Shown here: positions 53,521-61,809 of the stretch, in pieces
Position numbering within the stretch: position 1 is the first letter of the stretch
Layout of the letters: each line of letters begins with the position of its first letter
DNA from: Amaurobius ferox
Lineage: Eukaryota; Arthropoda; Arachnida; Araneae; Amaurobiidae
Length of the DNA: 64,000 nucleotides
Assembly (NCBI GenBank): GCA_951213105.1
Contig: OX578153.1
Span: 57,272,520-57,336,519 of the forward strand
Reading direction: 5' to 3'
Notes under the pieces: generated by a model
Databases searched by the model: none
Seen by the model: only the letters and a program-made list of their open reading frames with translations
Told to the model about the DNA's origin: nothing
Made by a program: the position numbers and the translations under genes

Positions 53521-53755
53521 TATTCCTTAACAACAATCGATAAAACATATTCTAAAGTAATATTCCATATATTTATTAAACTTATCATTCCGTCAGGTTT
53601 GTTATTATTTATATTGGATAAATTAGATCAAAATCGTCTGCAAGAGAATTAGTTAAAACACGTAAGATGTAGACATTTTATATAACTTGCAGTCCTGAAA
53701 TATTTTGAGTATACAGTACTATTAGTACTATTCTGACCTATCTTTGTTCTTAATT
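53517..53755. other. Spacer between microsatellites
   Basis: AT-rich, nothing recognised. Confidence 0.3.
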
Positions 53756-53769
53756 ATATATATATATAT

Positions 53770-53832
<63 letters not shown>
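53756..53832. repeat. Compound (TA)n(TC)n(TA)n microsatellite
   Basis: (TA) then (TC) then (TA) tracts; the minus frame across it (Ile/Tyr and Arg/Glu repeats) is an artefact. Confidence 0.95.
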
Positions 53833-53835
<3 letters not shown>

Positions 53836-54407
53836 CAATTACTGTAACACAATTTTCAGTAATGCACACAGAGTCCGCATTAACGAAACATGCATGACCC
53901 TTGATAACGTACATGGTTTCGGAAATGCTTTTCACTTTATTCAATTTATTCAATTTCAATTTTATTTTGGGGAGCCAGAAAAAGCCTAGCTCATCGTGCA
54001 AAACAATGTTTCTGTTTTGCAACTTTTCATCTTACACACACTTCTTGCATTTGCATCATGTATGTTTATTTAGGAAACAAGGGGATTAGTACCTTAAGTA
54101 CCTGCATTACATATATCATTTGCAAAAATACTTTCATCTAAATGTGTAGTTGCAAAATTTTTTTACACATGTAACAATTTTTTTACACATGTAATTTTAC
54201 CACATGTAATTCTTATTCCATTCCTTAACTTATATATAGAACAAGGAAAATGATATTTTATACCAATTTAGTACCTATTTTATTTATAATGTTTACTTAT
54301 CATGTTCTTTTTAAAATATTCAACAGATTGTCGTATTGTCTTTTTGATGTCACATTTACATTTCAGTCTATTTTCTTTTCACTTTTGCAATGACCAGAAT
54401 ATTTTTA
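53833..54407. other. AT-rich DNA, nothing recognised
   Basis: Contains a short repeat 'tttttttacacatgtaa' at 54,158-54,210 (two to three copies). Confidence 0.35.
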
Positions 54408-54790
54408 GTTTCCCTGCAATACATGGAAATACATAAGGAAAGTATTGGAATCACGTCGAAATTCGCAACTCGAGTTTTCGACGGATCCACACGTTTTGGG
54501 ACCTTTGGACCACGAAAAACAATTTTTAACGTGACGTCTGGGTATGTGTCTGTGTATTTATGAGTCTGTGTGTTTGTGAGTCTGTGTGTCTGTGCAGAGT
54601 TTGCATCAATTCTATCTTAAAAACTAATTGACCAAATTTCATAAACTTTTATTTTAACTTAAGTTTAACCTGGTGCTGATTGAATTTTGGTACGATTCGG
54701 GATAAAAAAAAGCCCTTTTCTTTTGCGAAATGGCCCCTCAAAAATTGAGTCTGCAGGGAAAGTCATGTGCTGCGCACATCAGATTTTTAT
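54408..54790 (+). repeat. Repeat family Y, copy 4, internally deleted
   Basis: Left palindrome 'tttccctgcaatacatgg' and 'aaggaaagtattggaatc', hairpin 'gtcgaaattcgcaactcgag' with 'ttttcgacgg', a 'gtgtctgtgtgtttgtgag' tract, 'ggtgctgattgaattttgg' and 'gaaatggcccctcaaaaatt'. It then jumps straight to the right end 'ctgcagggaaagtcatgtgc' and 'cacatcagattttt'. The central half of the family is missing. Confidence 0.75.
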
Positions 54791-54888
54791 ATTTATACTA
54801 AATTTATGCAGTTTTTATTAATAGTGATTTATCAGGGGTTGCTGATGGGAGGAGTTCTTTTTGACAATCTTGAGTGAAAAGTTTACAT

Positions 54889-55297
54889 CATTTCGCTTCA
54901 GCCAACGGCCCTACCGTGCTGAAAACACCGGTTCTTGTTAGATCACCGAAGTCAAGCAGCCTCGGGCGCGGTTAGTACTTGGGTGGGTGACCACCTGGGA
55001 CCACCGCATGGTGCTGGCACATTTCGGACGCGGTAGCTCGGTGGTTTGCGCGCTGGATTTGCACGCTGCCACAACTGCCGCCGTGTTCATGCGGAGTACG
55101 ATCACGTTAAACATGTGGGTCCGTAAGTCCTTCCGAGAGGTTGGTGGTAGGGGAAGGAGGGTACGGTCCCTGTGGATGCCTCCCCCACTGGGTTCCAGTC
55201 TAAATTGGGTGGCACTTCCCGGCCGTCCAAACGGTTACCTTACACTTTTCTGGTAGGTCGGACGGCCTGGGTCTCAACAACAACCATTTCGCTTCAG
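54889..55297 (+). mobile_element. 5S-rRNA-headed SINE, copy 3 (plus strand, youngest)
   Basis: SINE 54,902-55,284, between perfect 13-bp duplications CATTTCGCTTCAG (54,889-54,901 and 55,285-55,297). The head (to about 55,017) is 5S rRNA: CCAACGGCC, GAAAACACCGGTTCTTGTTA, ATCACCGAAGTCAAGCAGC and GGTTAGTACTTGGGTGGGTG, so the internal Pol III control region is kept. Next is a tRNA-like piece (GGTAGCTCGGTGGTTTGCGC, box A-like), then body, tail hairpin GGCCGTCC/GGACGGCC and (CAA)n. The plus frame at 54,987-55,256 is not a protein. The head is clearly retroposed, not an rRNA gene. Confidence 0.93.
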
Positions 55298-55639
55298 TTA
55301 GGAAGAGAAAGGCATGTAAATGCGTGTTAGATATACGGGCTATGATATGAGTGCAACGCAGAACAGTTTTATCTGCGTTTGTTGTTAGTTGTTGCTACTG
55401 GACTGTGCTAGCCAAAACGCCACCACTAAAAGAGGGAGAGCTGCCGAAGCTAACTAGTGCGTACAAACGGTATTCTTTTTAAAATGATGCCAACGATTAA
55501 TGAAATTTCAATGTAAGTGGCCTAGAAGAATATTGTAACAGGGTTCTGCAGATTGTAAAGGCAGTTCTGGTTTGGAATCTACTTTAAACTATAGACCTCG
55601 ATCAATTTTGCCGTTATTTAAAAATGACGAAATTAACAA
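55298..55639. other. Unassigned DNA
   Basis: Nothing recognised beyond 'gaggtgtaacagggttctgc'-like low-copy sequence. Confidence 0.25.
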
Positions 55640-55853
55640 ATAAGCTCATAATGTTTTCACAAAATTACTTTTAAAATCAAGGGGATAGTTGGTTCTTTTC
55701 CCACCAGAAGATAGAACGCTTATCAGCGTCACATTTGCTCCAGAGTCAGGTAAACAAAGATATATTTAAATGAAGCTCCTAAAGTCATTATTTATTTATC
55801 GCCGGTTCAATAAAAATTGTAACATCCTGTGGAACCGATAATAATTTGTTATA
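55640..55853 (+). repeat. R300 tandem unit left of mariner 2
   Basis: 'cccaccagaagatagaacgc', 'tatttaaatgaagctcctaa', 'gtcattatttatttatcgcc', 'aacatcctgtggaaccgata' align with the units at 57,188-58,130. The mariner interrupts at 'aataatttgtTA'. Confidence 0.8.
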
Positions 55854-57185
55854 CGAGGCTCGTCCACAAAGTAAGTTTCCCTGGGTTCGTTTAGTGAAAA
55901 GAAACACAATTTCATGGAAATATTTATTGCAACAGATACAGCAAGTGTTCAGCTATTTTTCAACATATACGCCATCGGAATTCATACATTTGTCATACCG
56001 TGGGACCAACTTTTGAATACCCGTGTCGTAGAAGTCTGCCGCCTGGGATTTGAACCACTGTGTGATAACCATCTCCGCTTCTCTGTCATTCTCAAAACGC
56101 TGACCGGACAGGTATTTCTTGAGGTGTAGGAAAAGATGGAAATCACTGGGAGTGAGGTCCGGACTGTAGGGTGGATGATTAAACACCTCCCAGCTGAACT
56201 CCTGCAAGAGACTTGATGTCCGTCGAGCAGTGTGCGGCCCAGCTTAATCGTGCAGGAAGACAATACCGGCACTAAGCATCCCGCGCCGCTTGTTCTGAAT
56301 GGCCCGTCGCAATTTCTGCAGCGTTTCGTAGTAACGCTCAGCATTCACCGTCTCACCTCTGGTCAGGAATTCAACGTGAAGAACGCCCCGTCTGTCCCAG
56401 AACACCGTGCGCATCACTTTCCGCGCCGACAACGTCTGCTTGAATTTCGTCCTACAGGGAGATCCACTGTGACGCCAATGCATTGACTGCAGCTTTGTTT
56501 CTGGGGTAATGTGTGCAATCCACGTTTCATCACCTGTGATGATCCGGTCCAGAAAATGGTCGCCGTCATCATGGTACCGCTGCAGAAATGTCACTGCTGA
56601 CCCCATGCGCTTTGTTTTGCGTTCTGGTGTCAGTTGCTTCAGCACCCACCTGGCACACAATTACGTGAATAACAGGTGCTCCGTGACAATTTCGTGCAAC
56701 AAGAAGCGGGAAATCTGCGGGAAATGACTGCCGAGTTTCGTAATTGTGAAGCGACGATTCTCCATAATGCGTTCCCGCACAAGCTCCACAAGGTCGTCTG
56801 TAATGATGGATGGCCTCCCACTGCGCTTCTCATCCTGCACACTTTGTCGACCTGCTGAAAATTCAGTGCACCAGAGACACACCATCTGCTTGCTCATGAC
56901 GTTAGGCCCATAGACCCGGCACAGCTGACGATGAATTTCGATCGGCGCTATGCTCTGTGCATTCAAAAATTTTATCACTGACCGCACTTCACAGTCGGCG
57001 GGAGCGGGAATAAGAGCCTTCATCTTCAACAGCTGCAACGATGCTACTGTGACAACGCGGGAAGTACCGTTAGTGCATGCGCCATGCTACGCCATTGCTG
57101 TATCACGTACGCGTAGTCGTTTCGCGCAACATAAGGTTTGCTAGCTGTGGGACGAGTGGGAAACTTACTTTGTGGATGCGCCCCG
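55854..57185 (-). mobile_element. Mariner element 2, full length with TIRs
   Basis: 1332 bp. The 28-bp ends differ at three bases (left CGAGGCTCGTCCACAAAGTA..., right complement CGGGGCGCATCCACAAAGTA..., both then AGTTTCCC). Flanked by TA at 55,852-55,853 and 57,186-57,187. Inserted in an R300 unit: flanking 'aataatttgt' and 'ttcaattatttctattg' are contiguous in other units. Confidence 0.93.
55953..57038 (-). pseudogene. Mariner transposase, two in-frame stops (element 2)
   Basis: One continuous frame of 362 codons. The N-terminus has a paired HTH region ('EVRSVIKFLNAQSIAPIEIH', 'KQMVCLWCTEFSAGRQSV', 'RSGRPSIITDDLVELV'). TAA at 56,663-56,661 falls in the normally basic stretch before 'LCARWVLKQLTPE'. 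First catalytic Asp: IITGDETWI. The second Asp motif LHD is followed at once by TAA (56,243-56,241), where a conserved Asn codon is normal. Third Asp: PPYSPDLTPSDFHLF. C-terminus ends YDKCMNSDGVYVEK. All three Asp are present, with no frameshift: a recently inactivated DD34D mariner of the SETMAR-like group. Confidence 0.93.
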
Positions 57186-57187
57186 TA

Positions 57188-58130
57188 TTCAATTATTTCT
57201 ATTGTATTCTTCAGAGAATGTTTTCTATATTTTGGACAACAATATGAAAGATTTCATCAACAATTAGGACTTTTATAATTGTTTCATTTCTATTAGAAGA
57301 TAGAACTACTATCAGAGCCACAGAAGCTCCACACAGCAAACATACATTTAAGTGAATGTTCATATATTTAAGTAATGAAGTTCCTAAAGTCATTTATTTA
57401 TCGCCGATTCTTCTAACATATAACGTCCTGCGGGGTTCATGATAACTGGTAGTAATCAATTATTTTAAATTCACGAAAGTCTTGGAAACTTTTGACGGCA
57501 GTATGGATGATTTCATCAACAGTTAGGACATTTTTATTTGGTTATTTTTCTACCAGAAAACAGAACGATTATTATCAGAGTCACAGAAGCTCCACAGAGT
57601 CCAACAAGTAAAGCTCTATTTAAATGAAGCTTCCAAAGTCATTATTTATTTATCGCCGAATCATCTAAAATGCAACATCCCGCGGGGATGATGATAAATT
57701 GTAGTGATCAATTATTTCTATTGTCTCGGCTACTTTTGATGACAATATAAAAGATTTCATCAATTATGATTTTATATCTAGAATAAAATGGCGGTTATAT
57801 GTTGATCTTTGATACTTTTGACGACAATATGGAAGATTTCATCAATTATTATTACGTTTTTATTTTGTTATTTTTCTATCAGAAGATAGAACGATTATTA
57901 TCAGAGCCACAGAAGCTCCACAGAGTTCAGCAAGAAAAGCTCTATTTAAGTGAAGCTCTCAAAGCCATTATTTATTTATCGCCGATTCATCTAAAATGCA
58001 ACGTCCCGCGGGGCCGATGATAAATGGTAGTAATCAATTATTTCTATTGTCTCGGTTACTTTTGACGACAATATAAAATATTTCATTGGCAATTATGATT
58101 TTATATCTAGAAAAAAAATGGCGGTTGTAT
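57188..58130 (+). repeat. R300 tandem array, three to four units
   Basis: Units of about 300 bp repeat 'caattatttctattgtctcg', 'cttttgacgacaatatgaaa', 'gatttcatcaa', 'tctatcagaagatagaacg', 'attatcagagccacagaagc', 'tccacagagt.cagcaag', 'cattatttatttatcgccga' and 'ccgcggggccgatgataaat'. The last two add 'atctagaa.aaaatggcggt'. Diverged homologue at 53,140-53,450. Short open stretches of about 50-70 codons per unit differ between units, so coding is unlikely now. Confidence 0.85.
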
Positions 58131-58309
58131 GTTGTTCATTATGACTATGGCGTAAATTTGTGTAAAAATAAAATGCACTATCGCAATATACTTTTAGTAT
58201 AATGTATAGCGAAAGTATTGTGACGGGGTTGAAATTTCGGATTCTGGTTTTCGACAGAAGAGCACGCTTTGGGCATCTCTGAACTCGAATTGAATGTTTT
58301 TGAGGGGAT

Positions 58310-58650
58310 GTCTGTGTGTGTGTGTATGGCTCTCTCTCATTCTGTGTGTGTCTGTGTTTGTTGTTAGTGTGTGTGTGTGTGTGTGTTTGTTATTAGTGTG
58401 AGTGTGTGTTAGTATGCGTGTGTGTGTTAGTGTGCGTGTGTGTGTTAGTGTGTGTGTGTGTGTTAGTGTGTGTGTGTTAGTGTGTGTGTGTTAGTATGTG
58501 TGCGTTAGTGTGTGTGTGTTAGTGTGTGTGTATGTGTGTTAATGTGCGTGTGTGAGTGTAAATGTACGTGTGTGTGTTGATGTGCGTGTGTGTGTGTTAA
58601 TGTGCGTGTGTGTGTGTTAGTGTGTGTGTGTGTATGCATGTTATTGTATG
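58310..58650. repeat. (GT)n/TTAGTGTGTG minisatellite in family X copy 4
   Basis: Units such as 'gtgtgtgtgttagtgtgcgt' for about 340 bp, at the same place where the other X copies carry their GT tract. Confidence 0.95.
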
Positions 58651-59372
58651 CGTGTGTCCATGAATCTGTGGAAGCGATATCTTATGAATGAATAGAGCCT
58701 TTCGAAAATTATTGGGCACAATTATTTCAATTAGTAAATGCTGGAACCCTGCTGATTTTAAATATGATCGAATGTTTGGAAGATCCCCTCCACCCCAAAA
58801 TTTTCTAATGAATTTTTGAAAATAATATCATTAAAAATTAGGACCTTTAATAATGTTTCATAAATAAACATTTTACACACAATTTATTATCAGAAAACAA
58901 AAGATACTCACTTTAGATCGCTGATATGAACCGTTCTCAAGATATAGCACGTTTTCAGATAAATGTATCGAAAATATTACATAAAATTAAAATAAGTAGT
59001 AAGTATCCTTAAATAATCTGACTCGAGCAATAAATCTGGAGAAATATTACCAGATAGGCATTTTTTTGAAAATATTGCCAAATTGACTAAAAGGTTGACA
59101 AATTAGCAAAAATGACGCTCAACTAAGGAAAATGATGCTAAAATGTATGAAGATTAAGTGTTTTCTAATGCTTCAAATTGTTGAACATATCGACTATATT
59201 ACTTAGCTGATGAGCGTATTATTTCTAATTGTCATGTTAGATTTGCATAAAATATAAGTTAATTCGATACTTTCAAATAGTTTTATACATTGTTATGCCG
59301 AAATGTGCCAAATATTAATATGCAATTCAATGTTAAAAACTTTGTGTCACAGGTTTTACACATTATTTGTAC

Positions 59373-59467
59373 ACATTATTTGTTTGCCCCTTCCCGGCCG
59401 TCCAACTAGTTACTCTAAGTCCTCTGGACGAGTCGGACGGTCTGGGTCTTCAACATTATTTGTTTGC
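59373..59467 (+). mobile_element. Mini hairpin retroposon 4 with perfect target duplications
   Basis: A 65-bp insert (59,388-59,452) between perfect 15-bp repeats ACATTATTTGTTTGC (59,373-59,387 and 59,453-59,467). It starts CCCTTCCCGGCCGTCC and ends GGACGGTCTGGGTCTTCA. Outer stem CCGTCC/GGACGG, extended by G-T, G-C and CCC/GGG across a bulged T; inner hairpin ACTC-taa-GTCC-tct-GGAC-GAGT. The start coincides with that of element 5. No Pol III boxes. Confidence 0.92.
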
Positions 59468-59528
59468 TGTGAAAGGTGTGAAATTATTGCATTATGTAGG
59501 GAATGTCATGTGCTGCACACATCATATA

Positions 59529-59930
59529 TATATATATATATTTCTTTTTATATGAATGATTATACTTTAGATATCTTCTTACATAATAAAGGAAAATGTC
59601 AGTATGTGTGCAGTCTACAGCGGGAAATCTAAGCGTCGCATGGCTATGAAAGTTAGTAGACAGGTACTTCAGGACCCGAATAGATGCACTTTGGCGTTAT
59701 TTTTAAATTTTGAATTAGTTTTTTATTTTATGCTGTTGCCCAATTTGCAACGATTGTTGGAGATATTGACACAAATCGATTTCTTCGTTCTAAAATACAG
59801 GGTCAAGTTACATCGTTGTGACTACCGCCTACTTTTGATGTCAACAGCGCGCAGTCAAAGAAAAAAGGCACGTGTCGAGAGTTGGCTTGGTAGGTATATA
59901 AGGTGTGGTGTATTCTGAAAACATATCATT
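59529..59930. other. Spacer; left part of a Tc1-like relic possible
   Basis: Overlapping frames without domains. 'ggtaggtatataaggtgtgg' (59,889-59,908) is a TATA-like box some 45 bp upstream of the Tc1-like ATG, as expected if this is the element's 5' region. No TIR found. Confidence 0.35.
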
Positions 59931-59940
59931 CATTGCTGTC

Positions 59941-60310
59941 ATGGCTAAAAGGAGCGATTTAGCAGATTTGGAAAGAGGAATGATTATCGGGTTTGCTAAG
60001 GGTTTCGGAAATATTGCCAAGAGTGGTAGTATTTCCAAAACGGCGCAGTTTGGGAACTCTTTGCTTGGTGTTGCGATTAAAGTGTATCGTCAATGGAGAA
60101 ATGGCACTATTGCGAATAAGCAACGTGGCAACTACGCTCTATTGATGGGAGAAAGGTGACGTCGCGGAAGGCCAGAAAGTATACTAAGCCAGAGAGCCTT
60201 CTTTCAAATCAGACGCCAAACGTTGTTTTATCGCCAGCGTGATAGGCGAAGGAGCGCTCCTCTCTCAAGGTTACTATAGCAGCCACATCAAGAGAAAGGA
60301 CTCTCGCAAT
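59941..60310 (+). pseudogene. Tc1-like transposase N-terminal fragment
   Basis: Begins MAKRSDLADLERGMIIGFAKG, the usual opening of Tc1-type transposases, whose first helix-turn-helix binds the element's ends. The second helix region ('VAIKVYRQWRNG') is visible. A stop follows at 60,157, and afterwards the basic 'RRRGRP'-type linker is legible only out of frame, to about 60,310. No DDE domain remains. Family call rests on this short stretch. Confidence 0.5.
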
Positions 60311-60328
60311 TTGGTTAACTTTTTCCTT

Positions 60329-60519
60329 ATATGACTTACAATTTAGCAATATAGACATACGTTTTAAATGGATTATCTCTTAGATTGGAATTAAATTAAT
60401 TCAATATTGATTAGATTAAAAAAGCCGATATATAACTTGCAATTAAGCAATATAGACACTTTTTAAATGCATTATCTCTTAGATTAGAATAAATTAATTC
60501 AGTATTGACTCAATTAAAG
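60329..60519 (+). repeat. Tandem duplication, ~100 bp unit x2
   Basis: Units 'atgacttacaatttagcaat...' (60,329) and 'tataacttgcaattaagcaa...' (60,429) share 'aatatagaca', 'ttttaaatg.attatctctt' and 'aaattaattca.tattga'. Confidence 0.8.
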
Positions 60520-61139
60520 AATCATTTTATTATTTTTTAACGCTATTGTATACATGGAGTTCACGGATAATCACGACATTTTCGGACGGTCTGGGTCTTC
60601 AACTTAAAGACATCATGAACACATTTCGAACATTTTGGGAAATATTTCCATCAGTGTGTGTGTGTATCTGTGGGGTGTGAATGCACGTATCACTACGGCA
60701 ACTTATATGTAGATGCATTCTATAGAAAATTAGAAACAGGTAGAATATTTTGTAATAAAAGGGGATTAAAACATTATTCGAAATTAGAGGTTTTAAATTA
60801 GAGAGAGTACGTACAGCCACGAAATTCTATATGTAGCTGCATTCTGAAAAAATTAGAATTTGGTAGATCATCATGTAATTAACGTGATTAGAATACGTGT
60901 GAAAGGGAGGGAGGGAGACACAGAGAGAGAGAGAGAAAGAGTGTGTGTGTGTGTGTCAAAATATAGTACGATCAAAATATAGTGTGGTAACTGGGTGCAA
61001 AAAAATCTGAATGAATGATGGAGAGCGCCAAATACTTCGGATTTCATTAATTTAATGCATTAAAGACTTCGCATTTACTTTCAAGTTATAACTGAATAAT
61101 GCGTTAAAGTTATAACTCTAAGGCAATGGATTGATTTTT
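60520..61139. other. Unassigned DNA with a SINE-tail scrap
   Basis: 'ttttcggacggtctgggtct' and 'tcaac' at 60,580-60,603 match the 3' end of the mini elements, without flanking duplications. 60,905-60,955 is a GA/GT tract. No gene. Confidence 0.45.
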
Positions 61140-61640
61140 ACTTTCATATATATAGGTGAAAATTTGAATTCCAGTTTTTGTTGGGAGAGCACGTTTCAAG
61201 CAACCTTGGCCACGAATCAGGCGTTTTTAAAGTCATGCATGTATGTGTTTGATGTGTGTGCGTGCGAGTGTGTGTGTGTGTGCATGCGAGTGTGTGTGTG
61301 CATATGTGAGTGCGTGAGTGTGCATGTGTGAGTGCGTGAGTGTGCATGTGTGAGTGCGTGAGTGTGCATGTGTGAGTGCGTGAGTGTGCATGTGTGAGTG
61401 CGCATGTGTGAGTGCGTGAGTGTGCATGTGTGAGTGCGTGAGTGTGCATGTGTGAGCGCGTGTGTGTGTCAGTGAATCTGTGGAGACGATATCTCACGAA
61501 CGAATGAAGCGATTCGAACGAAATTTGGTACAAAATTACAATTAGGAAAAACCGGAAACCTGTTGCTTAATGTTAGAACATGTATTAGCAAAATAAGATT
61601 TCTTTTAGCAAAATGCTAAAAAAAAACTAACATACAGCAA
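61140..61640 (+). repeat. Repeat family X, copy 5, partial
   Basis: 'gtgaaaatttgaattccagt', 'gggagagcacgtttcaagca', 'cacgaatcaggcgtttttaa', GT minisatellite, 'gaatctgtggagacgatatc', 'acgaacgaatgaagcgattc', 'aaatttggtacaaaattaca'. The right half is missing. Confidence 0.7.
61255..61465. repeat. 22-bp GT-rich minisatellite in family X copy 5
   Basis: Units 'gtgagtgcgtgagtgtgcat' plus 'gt' repeated about eight times. Long minus-strand frames here (His/Thr repeats) are artefacts. Confidence 0.95.
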
Positions 61641-61714
61641 AGTATGTTTGGAGAAATGCCTTACCCGTTCTCATAGCGTAGCGTCACTTCATAGCTAACC
61701 GCATCTATTTTGAC

Positions 61715-61809
61715 ACAGCTGCTATGTGCTCTTTCCCGGCCGTGCAAATAGTTGCTCAAATCCTCAGGATGAGTCGGACGGTCTGGGCCCTCAACAGCTG
61801 CTATGTGCT
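61715..61809 (+). mobile_element. Mini hairpin retroposon 5 with perfect target duplications
   Basis: A 63-bp insert (61,731-61,793) between perfect 16-bp repeats ACAGCTGCTATGTGCT (61,715-61,730 and 61,794-61,809). It starts CTTTCCCGGCCGTGC, ends GGACGGTCTGGGCCCTCA. Outer stem as in element 4 with one mismatch. The inner stem is ATCC-tca-GGAT, where element 4 has GTCC-tct-GGAC: a compensated change at the closing pair. A hAT element lies immediately to the right and duplicated part of this target. Confidence 0.92.

Larger units (their letters stand above)
58186..59528 (+). repeat. Repeat family X, copy 4, with mini element nested
   Basis: 'tataatgtatagcgaaagta', 'ttgtgacggggttgaaattt', 'tttcgacagaagagcacgct', a very long GT tract, 'gaatctgtggaagcgatatc', 'tgaaccgttctcaagatata' and right end 'tgtagggaatgtcatgtgct' with 'cacacatcatata'. 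Mini retroposon 4 sits at 59,388-59,452. Confidence 0.75.

Noticed and set aside
53750..54022. 90-codon minus frame with Arg/Glu repeats
   Set aside because: Produced by the (TC)n and (TA)n microsatellite.
54987..55256. 89-codon frame, similar to frames at 5210-5479 and 45,639-45,854
   Set aside because: The recurring 'protein' is the translated SINE; changes between copies do not respect codon positions.
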